A program made the translations under genes and the position numbers. Of a stretch of 64,000 bases of DNA, positions 16,355-25,571 are shown piece after piece. Position 1 is the stretch's first letter, and each line of letters opens with the position of its first letter. Under the pieces are notes generated by a model. That model made no database searches. It worked only from the letters and a program-made list of their open reading frames with translations, and was not told the DNA's origin. Source of the stretch: Pedobacter sp. PACM 27299 (GTDB taxonomy: Bacteria > Bacteroidota > Bacteroidia > Sphingobacteriales > Sphingobacteriaceae); NCBI RefSeq assembly GCF_001412655.1, contig NZ_CP012996.1, positions 4,526,001 through 4,590,000 of the forward strand. Direction: 5' to 3'.

Positions 16355-17766
16355 TGAACAAGTACACTTTAGGAATGATTGGCCTGGGCACGATGGGCCG
16401 CAATTTATTGCTTAACATGGCCGACAATGGCTATTCTGTAACCGGTTATGACAAGAGTCCTGACATGTTGAAGAAGCTGGAAGAGGACGGAAAAGCACAT
16501 CAATTGAAAGGTTTTGCCGTACTGGAAGACTTTATACAGAGTTTGGAATTGCCAAGAAGAATCGTTCTTCTGGTACCAGCGGGTGCAATTGTAGACAGTG
16601 TAATTCAAGAGCTTGTTCCATTATTGGATAAAGGTGACCTGATCATTGACAGTGGAAATTCTCATTTTACAGATACCAGCAGAAGAGCAGAAGAACTTGC
16701 AGCGCAAGGATTCCATTTCTTCGGTATGGGTATTTCTGGTGGTGAAGAAGGTGCAAGATTTGGTCCTAGTATGATGCCTGGTGGTGATAAAGAAGCTTAT
16801 AATGCAGTTAAGCCAATTCTTGAAGCAGTTTCTGCGAAAGTAAACGGTGATCCTTGTGTGGCTTATATCGGCCCTGGTGCTTCCGGTCATTTCGTGAAAA
16901 TGGTGCATAACGGTATTGAGTACAGTGTGATGCAAATCCTTGCGGAGACCTATGACTTGTTGAAAAACAGCCTTGGTTATAACAACGAACAGATTTATGC
17001 TACTTTCGATAAATGGAATAACGGCAGATTGAAGTCGTTTTTATTGGAGGTAACCAAAGACATTTTCAAAGTAAAAGATGTGAAATCTGGTGGTTACCTG
17101 ATTGATGTGATCAAAGATCAGGCGAAATCTAAAGGTACTGGAAAATGGACTTCTCAGGTTTCTATGGACCTGCAGTTGCCAATTCCAACGATTAATGAGT
17201 CGGTGAGTGCAAGAGATCTTTCTAAGTTCAAAACTTTACGCGTTGCTTTAGGTGCGGCATTGCCTCATCCATCACAAAAAGTAGAAAACACAGTAGAGTT
17301 TGAAGCACATTTAGAGCAGGCGCTTTATTTTGCCATGATCACTTCTTATGCTCAGGGCTTACATTTATTAGCACAAGCATCTATTGAATATAAATATGAA
17401 CTGAACTTACAAGAGATCTCACAGATCTGGCGTGGCGGATGTATCATCAGAGCGGTATTGTTAGAAGATATTTATCAGGCCTATAAAAAACACCCTGAGC
17501 TTCCTCATTTATACTCCGATGAAAGTATCCAGAAACAGTTAAAAGACATTTTACCAGGAACTAGAAATGTGGTGATTACCGCCATTCAACATGGTATTGC
17601 GGTACCTTGCTATGCTTCTGCCCTGACCTATTATGACTCGTTAAGAACTGCAAATTCGCCTTTAAACTTAACGCAGGCACAAAGAGACTTTTTTGGTGCA
17701 CATACTTTTGAACGCACAGACGAAGAAGGTATTTTCCATGCCAACTGGAACGAAAATAACCTATAA
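16354..17766 (+). CDS. gnd: 6-phosphogluconate dehydrogenase, decarboxylating (470 aa)
   Basis: It converts 6-phosphogluconate to ribulose 5-phosphate, CO2 and NAD(P)H. The Rossmann motif is GLGTMG at residues 10-15. The substrate-binding and catalytic segments GNSHFTDT, GMGISGGEEGARFGPSMMPGG and GHFVKMVHNGIEY (catalytic Lys) are intact, as is the C-terminal helical domain ending in RTDEEGIFHANW. Length is that of the usual long-form dimeric enzyme. It overlaps the kinase gene by one base and precedes zwf by 33 bases. Confidence 0.97.
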   Translation: MNKYTLGMIGLGTMGRNLLLNMADNGYSVTGYDKSPDMLKKLEEDGKAHQLKGFAVLEDFIQSLELPRRIVLLVPAGAIVDSVIQELVPLLDKGDLIIDSGNSHFTDTSRRAEELAAQGFHFFGMGISGGEEGARFGPSMMPGGDKEAYNAVKPILEAVSAKVNGDPCVAYIGPGASGHFVKMVHNGIEYSVMQILAETYDLLKNSLGYNNEQIYATFDKWNNGRLKSFLLEVTKDIFKVKDVKSGGYLIDVIKDQAKSKGTGKWTSQVSMDLQLPIPTINESVSARDLSKFKTLRVALGAALPHPSQKVENTVEFEAHLEQALYFAMITSYAQGLHLLAQASIEYKYELNLQEISQIWRGGCIIRAVLLEDIYQAYKKHPELPHLYSDESIQKQLKDILPGTRNVVITAIQHGIAVPCYASALTYYDSLRTANSPLNLTQAQRDFFGAHTFERTDEEGIFHANWNENNL

Positions 17767-17799
17767 ATAACCCAGTGAACTAATACAACAATTTCACAA

Positions 17800-19311
17800 A
17801 TGAAAACAAGCATCAACGTCAACCCAACCATAATCGTCATTTTTGGTGGTACCGGTGATTTAAATTTGCGCAAACTTGCGCCTGCACTTTACAATCTATA
17901 TGCTGATGGTTTTATGCCGTCAAAATTCGAGATTATTGGTACAGCCCGAAAGAAGCTTACGGATGATGACTTCAGAAAAACACTAATGGGCGGTGTAAAC
18001 AGCTTTTCAAGATCCGGTAAGGTGAAAGAAGAGAAGTGGAGCAAATTTGCAGCACATATTTCTTATAGTCCTGTAGATGTGGAAGCGCCGGAAACTTTTG
18101 GTGTTTTAAAAGCTAATATTGAAAAGTTCCAGGAGGAATTTGGACCAACTACACAGGTGCTTTATTACCTGGCTGTAGCGCCAAACCTTTTCCCACTGAT
18201 TGCGAAATGTCTTTCTGAATATGAATTGGCAGGTGATGAAGACAATTGCAGAATTGTAATTGAAAAGCCTTTTGGAAGAGATTTAGAGACTGCAAAAGAA
18301 CTGAATGCCATTCTTACCGGCATCTTTACCGAGAAACAGATCTATCGTATTGACCACTACCTGGGTAAAGAAACCGTACAAAATATCATGGCTTTCCGAT
18401 TTGCGAACTCCTTCCTGGAGCCGTTATGGAACCGTACTTACATTGATCACGTACAGATTTCTGTAACCGAGCAATTGGGTGTTGGCGAAAGAGGGGGTTA
18501 CTATGAAAGTGCAGGTGCATTAAGGGATATGATCCAGAATCACCTGTTACAATTGCTTTGTCTGATCGGAATGGAAACGCCAATTAACTTTGACGCTGAC
18601 GAGATCAGAAATAAAAAAGTAGATGTATTGAAAGCGATGCGTCCTTTTAGTCCGGAAGATATCAGATTTAGTACCGTCCGCGGACAGTATTCTAAAGGAT
18701 GGGTTGAAGGAAAAGAAGTACCGGGATATAGACATGAAACTGGTGTTGATCCAGATTCTAATACCGAAACTTTTGCTGCAATTAAGTTCTTCGTGGACAA
18801 CTGGAGATGGCAAGGCATTCCTTTCTATGTTCGTACAGGAAAGCGTTTGTTCCAGACTTCTTCATTGATCACGATTCAGTTTAAAGACGTACCTCACCAG
18901 GTATTCCCCTCTGCGGTAACTGAACATTGGCAGCAAAACAGGCTGATCATCAGTATCCAGCCGGAAATGAGTATCCGTTTACAGGTACAGGCGAAAAGAC
19001 CAGGTTTAGACATGGTATTAAACCCAGTAGATATGGTGTTCGATTATAAAGGAACGTATTCTTCTCAAGCACCAGAAGCTTATGAAACCTTGTTATTGGA
19101 TGTCATGACAGGTGATCAAACGCAGTTTATGCGTGCAGATCAGGTAGAAAGTGCCTGGGAATTATTGATGCCTATCGTGAATGCATGGGGCAATAAAAAA
19201 TCATTGAGCTTCCCGAATTATCCGGCAGACTCATGGGGCCCGGAAGATGCAGAAGCATTAATTGCCAGAGACGGCTTCCACTGGTTCACTTTACCATTGA
19301 AAGAAGATTAA
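17800..19311 (+). CDS. zwf: Glucose-6-phosphate 1-dehydrogenase (503 aa)
   Basis: It oxidises glucose 6-phosphate to 6-phosphogluconolactone with NADP reduction. The nucleotide-binding loop FGGTGDLNLRK is at residues 15-25 and the active-site signature RIDHYLGKE holds the substrate-binding Lys and catalytic His. EKPFGRDL and the C-terminal GDQTQFMRADQVE are also typical. It is third in the ppgK-gnd-zwf-pgl operon. A hairpin lies between it and pgl. Confidence 0.97.
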   Translation: MKTSINVNPTIIVIFGGTGDLNLRKLAPALYNLYADGFMPSKFEIIGTARKKLTDDDFRKTLMGGVNSFSRSGKVKEEKWSKFAAHISYSPVDVEAPETFGVLKANIEKFQEEFGPTTQVLYYLAVAPNLFPLIAKCLSEYELAGDEDNCRIVIEKPFGRDLETAKELNAILTGIFTEKQIYRIDHYLGKETVQNIMAFRFANSFLEPLWNRTYIDHVQISVTEQLGVGERGGYYESAGALRDMIQNHLLQLLCLIGMETPINFDADEIRNKKVDVLKAMRPFSPEDIRFSTVRGQYSKGWVEGKEVPGYRHETGVDPDSNTETFAAIKFFVDNWRWQGIPFYVRTGKRLFQTSSLITIQFKDVPHQVFPSAVTEHWQQNRLIISIQPEMSIRLQVQAKRPGLDMVLNPVDMVFDYKGTYSSQAPEAYETLLLDVMTGDQTQFMRADQVESAWELLMPIVNAWGNKKSLSFPNYPADSWGPEDAEALIARDGFHWFTLPLKED

Positions 19312-19336
19312 AAACATAAAATAAACATTGTTCAAG

Positions 19337-19382
19337 AGGCTAATCCTGATACGGTCTACACCGATTTAGGATTAGCCTTTTA
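19337..19382 (+). terminator. Hairpin between zwf and pgl (attenuator or mRNA-processing site)
   Basis: AGGCTAATCCT (19337-19347) pairs perfectly with AGGATTAGCCT (19368-19378), followed by TTTT. The stem is 11 bp with a 20-base loop. Because pgl continues in the same direction 20 bases further on, partial termination or 3'-end protection of the zwf mRNA is more likely than a full stop. Confidence 0.6.
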
Positions 19383-19401
19383 GCTAATAAAACAAATACG
19401 A

Positions 19402-20127
19402 ATGAACTTATTGATTTATAAAACCCAGGAAGAATTACAGCAGGATTTAGTGGATTATATTGTTGCAATTGCCAACAAAGCGATTGAAGAACAAGGCTAT
19501 TTCAATTTTGTACTGACCGGGGGCAACTCTCCAAAAGAATTGTACCACTCACTGGCTACAACCTATAAAGATAAAATCGACTGGACTAAAGTATATTTCT
19601 TCTTCGGCGATGAACGGAATGTGATGCCTGATCATGAAAGCTACAACGGCTTAATGGCAAAAAGAGCCATGCTCGACCTGCTGGAGATTCCTGCAAACCA
19701 GATTTTTTATGTAGATACTACCCTTGCTCCTGAAAAAGCAGCAATCGAGTATACGAAAGCAATTAATGCCCATTTCGATGGTGCTGACCTTTGCTTTGAC
19801 CTGATTTTGCTGGGTATGGGTGATGATGCACATACAGCTTCCCTATTCCCAGGAACTACGATCCTGAATAATAAAGAAGTAGAAGTGGACTCTGTGTTTG
19901 TAGAGAAACTTTCTACTTACCGCATCAGCTTTACTGCTCCTCTAATCAATAAAGCAAAGAATATTGCATTCTTAGTATTTGGTGAGAATAAAGCAGAAGC
20001 AGTGAAACATGTGATCGAAGATCAAAAGAAAAACCCAAAATTATATCCTACACAATTGATTAAACCAGTAGACGGAAGCGTGACCTGGTTTTTAGATGAT
20101 GCTGCCGCAGCTCTATTAGATCATTAG
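19402..20127 (+). CDS. pgl: 6-phosphogluconolactonase, DevB/SOL type (241 aa)
   Basis: It hydrolyses 6-phosphogluconolactone, joining the zwf and gnd reactions. Family motifs are FVLTGGNSPKELYHSL near residue 35, VYFFFGDERNVMPDHESYN near 70 and DLILLGMGDDAHTASLFPG near 135. The length is standard. It is the last gene of the operon and ends at a clear terminator. Confidence 0.95.
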   Translation: MNLLIYKTQEELQQDLVDYIVAIANKAIEEQGYFNFVLTGGNSPKELYHSLATTYKDKIDWTKVYFFFGDERNVMPDHESYNGLMAKRAMLDLLEIPANQIFYVDTTLAPEKAAIEYTKAINAHFDGADLCFDLILLGMGDDAHTASLFPGTTILNNKEVEVDSVFVEKLSTYRISFTAPLINKAKNIAFLVFGENKAEAVKHVIEDQKKNPKLYPTQLIKPVDGSVTWFLDDAAAALLDH

Positions 20128-20147
20128 TCTATATTTTAAAATCGGTT

Positions 20148-20185
20148 AAAAAGACCGGCTTCCTATCAGGATAGCCGGTCTTTTT
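20148..20185 (+). terminator. Rho-independent terminator after pgl
   Basis: AAAAAGACCGGCT pairs with the AGCCGGTCTTTTT strand, with a 10-base loop and a T run on the plus strand. It ends the pentose phosphate operon. Confidence 0.85.
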
Positions 20186-20523
20186 ATTATTGGGACTTCA
20201 GAATTTTCATTTAGCGTAATCCAATACAACAAGTCATTGACAATGTGGTAATTTGAGGAGATACAACCCCAAAAAACAGCAATAATTTTATCAAATCCAG
20301 GAATAATACGCGTTCCAAAAGTTAATGATTTTTTACAATCATATAGGTTTTCGTTACAATAAGAGAAAGAAACAATGTTGATTTTCTTAATGAGAAATAT
20401 TTTTCACCACAACCAATTATTAAAGAGAATAACGAATCATATATACCTCAAATTGGAATAAAAAGCTTAATTCCTTAAAATGGAATGAACAATATGAACA
20501 GCCGTTAAACACCTATTCTCTAT

Positions 20524-20531
20524 TATGTTTG
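20524..20531 (+). promoter_or_regulatory. Putative -7 box of the adhesin operon
   Basis: TATGTTTG is an exact TAnnTTTG match 66 bases before the start at 20598. No strong TTTG is found at -33, so an activator may be needed. Confidence 0.35.
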
Positions 20532-20551
20532 AGTAACGTAAAAAAATAGCT

Positions 20552-20579
20552 GTTTTATCGGCCCTGAGGGTAATAAAAC
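20552..20579 (+). promoter_or_regulatory. Inverted repeat in the adhesin operon leader
   Basis: GTTTTAT (20552-20558) and ATAAAAC (20573-20579) form perfect 7-base arms around an inner CCC-tga-GGG. It lies between the -7 box and the start codon, 18 bases before the ATG, so it can fold in the mRNA or act as an operator. Confidence 0.4.
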
Positions 20580-20597
20580 AATAAAAACTCTCTTAAA

Positions 20598-23500
20598 ATG
20601 TCGCTGTTCAGTTTAAAAAACATAAGTAGAAATTGTTTTTTATTACTATTAACGATTACGTTAATTGTGATCTGGGGAGGCGATGTGAAAGGACAACGGG
20701 TATATGGACAATATGTTGTAACGACTCCTGCAAATTCAGGTGGTTCGCCAGGAGCAGGTGGTGCGGGTGGACTTTTAGGCGGTGCTGGTAATCAAGGAAC
20801 ATTTTTAGTAACGAATCCAGGAAATGCAAGTGATGGTGACTTAACAAATTTTGCAACCCTTAGTGCAACTAGTGGTAGTGGAGGTAATTTAGGCGGAAAT
20901 GTAGGTCAACTTTCTACTGCATTTATCAACCTAAACTTTACAGGCTCTGTTACGCCAGCAGCTCAAAATGCGATTATTTTTAAACTTACAGGTGGAGATT
21001 TAACTAAAATTTTTGTACAAGCATATAATGGCACTACACCTGTTGGCACCGCACAAGCAGTTAGCGGTCTGTCAAAAACAGGCTCCGGTGATTATATTTT
21101 TACACCTACTGCCGCATGTAATTCTATAGGAATTATAATCAACACAGCTGTTTCAGGTTTACTTGGAGTTACCTCAATTAATAATGCAAATATTTATTAC
21201 GCTTATTTCATGGATCCAACCTGTTCCTTAAGCAGTTATACAACCACTAGTATGACTGGAATAAACGTCAGTTCTACTTTTCTAACCCCAGACAATGCAA
21301 TTGACGGAAATATAACAACTTATTCCAGATTATCTACCGGACTCGGCGTAGCAACAACCTTAAATCAGGACATATACTTATCTAAATTAACAGGTGCTCA
21401 AGACGCAGCTACCATCACCTTTTCTATTCCACCATCTGTTCTGGCAGCCGGTGTTGCTGCTTACATTAATATAATCACTTATAATGGTACAACAAATGTT
21501 GGTCAGATAGCCTTTTCTGGACTCTTGCTAGGTACTGATTTATTAAACTTAGTAAAATCCGGATTACCAACTACGCTCTCTTACGCACCTGGTGTCCCTT
21601 TTAATCGTATTCAGATTTCCAGCTCTTCTTTGGTCGGATTGGCGACTAGTTTAGACATTTATGAAGTTACTACCACTCCTGCGAAGCCTACTTTTACCTC
21701 GACAACTACACAAAATGTGACCATTTGCGCTGGAAACCCTGCCACCTTAAACGCTATACCAGCTAGTTCAGTTAATGAATTGAGGTGGTATTCTGCCATA
21801 ATGGGTGGAGCATTATTACATACCGGTAACTCTTATACACCAATCCCTACGCCTACCGCCGATACAACTACTTATTTTGTAGCGACTGGAAAAATAGGTT
21901 GTACTATTGAATCAGAACGTGTTCCAGCCAAAATAATCGTCCGACCGTTACCTGTTGTAGCTGCGATTACCGGAACTTTATCTACCTGTATGGGCTCAAC
22001 AACCCAGTTGGGAAATCCTACCACTGGTGGTGCATGGTCTAGCCTAAATACAGCTATTGCAACCATAAGCAGTACTGGGCTTGTGAGTGGTGTTGCTCCA
22101 GGAACAGCCACAATTAACTATGTCGTCAACGGGACAAACGGTTGTCCGACTACGGTATTAGCAACCATCACCATAAACGCTTTACCTGTGGTTAATGCAA
22201 TTACGGGAACTTTATCTGCCTGTATCGGTAATACCACACAATTATCCAGCAGCACTTCTGCTGGAGTTTGGACCAGCGGCACTCCTGCTGTGGCCACTAT
22301 AAACAGCAGCGGATTAGTGACGGGAGTAACCACCGGAACTTCCCTGATCACTTATACGGTAACCAATGGAAATGGTTGTGTAGCCAGTCAAACCGCAACA
22401 GTAACCATCAACGCTTTACCGGTAGTTTCCGCTATTACTGGAACATTAACTGCATGTATAGGTAATACCACACAATTATCCAGTACTACTTCTGGTGGAG
22501 TCTGGAGCAGTGGTACTCCTGCCGTGGCCACTGTAAGCAGCAGCGGGTTAGTGACTGGTGTAACTTCCGGAACTGCTGTGATTACCTATACCGTAACCAA
22601 TGCGAATGGTTGTACTGCTTCGCAAATGACAACTGTCACCATCAATCCTTTACCAGTTGTTGCCGCTATTACCGGCACTTTAAGCGCCTGCATCGGCAAT
22701 ACTACTCAATTATCCTGCAGCACTTCTGGTGGAGTCTGGACCAGTGCGACTCCTGCTGTAGCTACTGTAAACAGCAGCGGATTACTCACCGGAGTAACTG
22801 CCGGAACGTCAGTGATCACCTATACAGTGACCAATGCAAATGGTTGTATCGCTAAGCAAACCGCAACCGTCACCATCAACGCTTTACCTGTAGTTGCTGC
22901 GATTACAGGAACGTTATCTGCCTGTATCGGTAATACTACTCAATTATCCAGCACCACTTCTGCTGGAGTCTGGACTAGCGGTACTCCGGCTGTGGCAAGC
23001 ATAAATAGTAGTGGATTGGTAACTGGCCTAACCTCCGGAACATCCCTAATTACTTACACAGTGACCAATGGAAACGGCTGTGTCGCTACACAAACAACGA
23101 CAGTTACCATCAATGCTTTACCAGTAGTTGCTCCTATTACAGGGACAATGAGCACGTGTATAGGTAAAACAACTCAGCTAGCCAATACGACAAGTTCAGG
23201 AGTATGGAGCAGTGTTAATCCAACTATTGCGACTGTAAACAGTGCTGGTCTGGTAACTGGTGTTGCTGTTGGAACAGCTACAATTAACTATACAGTAACC
23301 AATTCAAATGGTTGTATCACAATAGTGACTACCAGCGTGGCTGTTCATTTGCAACCTGCCCTCCCAGCGATTAGTCAGAAAAACTTATGCTTAGGCCAAT
23401 CCATAGACCTGAACACACTAAATCCAAGCGATGGAAACGGAACAACAGGCGGCAATTACTCCTGGTCTGCGATTGGTGCAGGAGGAACTCCTCTAAGCGC

Positions 23501-23633
23501 TACTCTGGTCTCCCCTGCACTTGGCAATACCACCTATTACTTAAGATATACAAAAGATGGCTGCTTCAGCGACAGCAGTGTGCTGATCATTATGCACCCA
23601 AAACCGCCTACCCCTCATGTCACTTTAAATTAA
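20598..23633 (+). CDS. Secreted protein with six BIG2-like Ig repeats, adhesin-like (1011 aa)
   Basis: A signal peptide (about residues 1-34) precedes two related 170-residue segments with GDLTNFATL and DGNITTYSRL motifs, probably lectin-like or sandwich domains. A short Ig-like segment (NVTICAGNPATL) follows, then six 78-residue bacterial Ig-like repeats with the core LPVV-AITGTLSACIG, GVWTSGTPAVATV and SSGLVTGV. The protein ends in an SDSSVLIIMHPKPPTPHVTLN-type tail with no CHU_C or other T9SS sorting domain. It heads a three-gene operon whose last member does carry that domain. I infer a surface adhesin or gliding-associated protein delivered with its partners. Confidence 0.8.
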   Translation: MSLFSLKNISRNCFLLLLTITLIVIWGGDVKGQRVYGQYVVTTPANSGGSPGAGGAGGLLGGAGNQGTFLVTNPGNASDGDLTNFATLSATSGSGGNLGGNVGQLSTAFINLNFTGSVTPAAQNAIIFKLTGGDLTKIFVQAYNGTTPVGTAQAVSGLSKTGSGDYIFTPTAACNSIGIIINTAVSGLLGVTSINNANIYYAYFMDPTCSLSSYTTTSMTGINVSSTFLTPDNAIDGNITTYSRLSTGLGVATTLNQDIYLSKLTGAQDAATITFSIPPSVLAAGVAAYINIITYNGTTNVGQIAFSGLLLGTDLLNLVKSGLPTTLSYAPGVPFNRIQISSSSLVGLATSLDIYEVTTTPAKPTFTSTTTQNVTICAGNPATLNAIPASSVNELRWYSAIMGGALLHTGNSYTPIPTPTADTTTYFVATGKIGCTIESERVPAKIIVRPLPVVAAITGTLSTCMGSTTQLGNPTTGGAWSSLNTAIATISSTGLVSGVAPGTATINYVVNGTNGCPTTVLATITINALPVVNAITGTLSACIGNTTQLSSSTSAGVWTSGTPAVATINSSGLVTGVTTGTSLITYTVTNGNGCVASQTATVTINALPVVSAITGTLTACIGNTTQLSSTTSGGVWSSGTPAVATVSSSGLVTGVTSGTAVITYTVTNANGCTASQMTTVTINPLPVVAAITGTLSACIGNTTQLSCSTSGGVWTSATPAVATVNSSGLLTGVTAGTSVITYTVTNANGCIAKQTATVTINALPVVAAITGTLSACIGNTTQLSSTTSAGVWTSGTPAVASINSSGLVTGLTSGTSLITYTVTNGNGCVATQTTTVTINALPVVAPITGTMSTCIGKTTQLANTTSSGVWSSVNPTIATVNSAGLVTGVAVGTATINYTVTNSNGCITIVTTSVAVHLQPALPAISQKNLCLGQSIDLNTLNPSDGNGTTGGNYSWSAIGAGGTPLSATLVSPALGNTTYYLRYTKDGCFSDSSVLIIMHPKPPTPHVTLN
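21948..23351 (+). repeat. Six tandem 234-base BIG2-like repeats
   Basis: Units start at 21948, 22182, 22416, 22650, 22884 and 23118, each 234 bases (78 codons). The middle four are very similar at protein and DNA level, while the first and last are more divergent, which is the pattern expected of expansion by unequal recombination. The period was checked on the TTA codon that starts each LPVV motif. Confidence 0.9.
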
Positions 23634-23660
23634 CCTACATAAACTCTTAAAACTTAAATT

Positions 23661-24455
23661 ATGAAAACGAAATTCAAAACCCTGAGCCTAATTGCAATTA
23701 CATTTATCTTATTTGCATTACCTTTCAGCTCCTCTGCAGCTTCTTTTGCACTTTACTTATGCGGAGGGGCTACTGCCGGACTGATTCCTGACGCTGCTGT
23801 CAATGCCACGCTAAAAAATGGTGATAAAATTATGTGGCAAGAATTCGATGCTGCAGGAAATACCCCAATTGGTAGCCCTATAACGGTAACAGTAGCCGCA
23901 GATGCCACTCCACTACCTTTCACCGTAGGAAGCGGACTAAGTGTAGGCGCTCATTATTTTAAAGTATTTATTATTGCTGTTAACCCAAATAACTGTTCGG
24001 GGGATTTATCTGATCCATTCAGCCTTTATGTTTTACCTACCGCTGCTGTTGCTATTGGAACACCTTCCCAAACTAGTTTCTGCGAGGCCAATTCCAATCC
24101 AACTACCCAAAATTCAGTACTTACTGCCACTGCAACAGCATTAGATGCAGCACTTACAGATGTAACGTATGCATTTACCTGGACTGCAACAAAAGATGCG
24201 GCGGCTGTAACTGATGTAACTACCATTGGAGCAATCGGCCCAGTAAGCCCTGTAAATGTGAATACTTTTACTTTAAACAACACTGCAGGACATGGTGCTT
24301 ATATATTCAAAGCAGGTGTTAAATATGTGATTGCTCCTGGGAATGGCGTATTAAAATCACCTAGTGACCTGGGCTGTCCAGCAGAATCTGCGGCATCAGC
24401 AACGATTACTGTAACTCCTAAACCAGGCAAACCAGGTATCCAAATTGCGTCCTAA
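23661..24455 (+). CDS. Secreted protein of unknown function (264 aa)
   Basis: A clear signal peptide (residues 1-27, SSSAA) is followed by two Ig-like or beta-sandwich segments, each with a Cys pair (LYLCGGAT...NNCSGDL and TSFCEANS...LGCPAES). The tail TPKPGKPGIQIAS closely resembles the end of the preceding 1011-residue protein (HPKPPTPHVTLN). It starts 27 bases after that gene and ends 17 before the next, so it is the middle gene of the adhesin operon. No enzyme motif is visible. Confidence 0.75.
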   Translation: MKTKFKTLSLIAITFILFALPFSSSAASFALYLCGGATAGLIPDAAVNATLKNGDKIMWQEFDAAGNTPIGSPITVTVAADATPLPFTVGSGLSVGAHYFKVFIIAVNPNNCSGDLSDPFSLYVLPTAAVAIGTPSQTSFCEANSNPTTQNSVLTATATALDAALTDVTYAFTWTATKDAAAVTDVTTIGAIGPVSPVNVNTFTLNNTAGHGAYIFKAGVKYVIAPGNGVLKSPSDLGCPAESAASATITVTPKPGKPGIQIAS

Positions 24456-24472
24456 TCATTAGCTCATAATTA

Positions 24473-25414
24473 ATGTTTAACAGAAAAACAGGTTTTGTGT
24501 CAGGTATGCTGTTGCTCAGTGCAACGGCATGCTTTGCGCAATCTAGTGGCCAGGCAACTGCAGTAATCCCTGCTGGTTCGTCCCTAAAACTTAGGGCTGC
24601 TTCTGTTAATGCAGTGAGTTACCAATGGTTAAAAAATGGTGTCATTATACCGGATGCCACTAATATTGAATATGCCGCTTTCGATCCCGGCATCTACACC
24701 GTAATTTCTTACAATACAAATGGCTGCGCTTCCGATATTTCAGACCCCCTCCTGCTCACTGGCGGGACGGTACTGGTGTTGAGTGCAGATGTGATGATCA
24801 CCAAAAGTTCAGAGAATAAATCGATCACCGTAAATGATGCTTTTGAATACCTGTTACAGGTAAAAAACAATGGCGTCGGCTCTGCCAGCAATGTGAAAGT
24901 TCAGGACATCCTTCCGGAAAACATGGTCTTAGAACAGTTGCTTCACCCTAGCGTAGGTTACGCCGATTATACATTGGGCAGTAGAACCGTCTTATGGCAG
25001 ATTCCAAAACTGGAGAATGGAGAATCAGCAAACTTAAGAATCAGAGTTAAACCTTCGAAACCCGGTATGCTGGAAAACACAGCGACTGTTTCCGCCACAG
25101 AATCAGATCCTGATCTGTCAAATAATACTTCTACCAACCGGAAATCAGTAACAGATTTAATTATTCCGAATGTATTTACGCCAAATGGTGATGGAAAAAA
25201 CGACACGTTTACCATCCCACAATTGGAAAGATATCCTGAAAATGAACTGAGTATTTTCAATCGCTGGGGATCAGCAGTACTGGAGAAAAAACCTTACAAA
25301 AATGACTGGGATGGCTCTCAGCTATCAGAAGGTACTTATTTCTACCTGTTGAAGGTTAAAATGGCCAATAATACCTGGGAGGTATACAAAGGATTTGTCA
25401 CGATTATCCGTTAA
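24473..25414 (+). CDS. Gliding-motility-associated C-terminal (T9SS type B) protein with DUF11 domain (313 aa)
   Basis: After a signal peptide (to about residue 23, CFAQ) comes an Ig-like segment ([16 protein letters not shown]), a DUF11 domain (residues about 105-215: [20 protein letters not shown]...[17 protein letters not shown]) and a CHU_C/gliding-motility C-terminal domain ([37 protein letters not shown]). CHU_C domains direct export through the type IX secretion system and surface attachment. It is short for the class; the long Ig-repeat part sits in a separate upstream gene. A strong terminator follows. Confidence 0.9.
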   Translation: MFNRKTGFVSGMLLLSATACFAQSSGQATAVIPAGSSLKLRAASVNAVSYQWLKNGVIIPDATNIEYAAFDPGIYTVISYNTNGCASDISDPLLLTGGTVLVLSADVMITKSSENKSITVNDAFEYLLQVKNNGVGSASNVKVQDILPENMVLEQLLHPSVGYADYTLGSRTVLWQIPKLENGESANLRIRVKPSKPGMLENTATVSATESDPDLSNNTSTNRKSVTDLIIPNVFTPNGDGKNDTFTIPQLERYPENELSIFNRWGSAVLEKKPYKNDWDGSQLSEGTYFYLLKVKMANNTWEVYKGFVTIIR

Positions 25415-25440
25415 AATATAAAATATGCGCTCGATAGTTG

Positions 25441-25479
25441 AAAAAATCCGGCTCCTCTTCCTGAGGTAGCCGGATTTTT
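25441..25479 (+). terminator. Rho-independent terminator after the adhesin operon
   Basis: AAAAAATCCGGCT pairs with AGCCGGATTTTT across a 14-base loop, with a T run on the plus strand, 27 bases after the stop at 25414. Confidence 0.85.
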
Positions 25480-25545
25480 CATTTTTAGGAATTTTTAATA
25501 CAATGTATGCCCTCAACAACAAAAAACAAATCATCAAGACCTTAT

Positions 25546-25560
25546 GTTATTCACAATAAC
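25546..25560. promoter_or_regulatory. Perfect palindrome upstream of the type III PKS operon
   Basis: GTTATT-cac-AATAAC is a perfect 6-base inverted repeat ending 11 bases before the ATG at 25572. Its position at the probable transcription start makes it a candidate repressor site. No regulator gene is adjacent. Confidence 0.4.
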
Positions 25561-25571
25561 TATGAAAAGAG

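Larger units (their letters stand above)
20128..20597. other. 470-base intergenic region upstream of the adhesin operon
   Basis: After the pgl terminator this AT-rich stretch has no supported coding frame. Near its right end are a perfect -7-like box (20524-20531) and a leader inverted repeat (20552-20579), so most of it is probably promoter and upstream control sequence for the gene at 20598. Confidence 0.6.

Noticed and set aside
21948..23351. CRISPR-like regular repeats
   Set aside because: The 234-base period encodes in-frame Ig domains within a single protein, with no short direct repeats and no cas genes.
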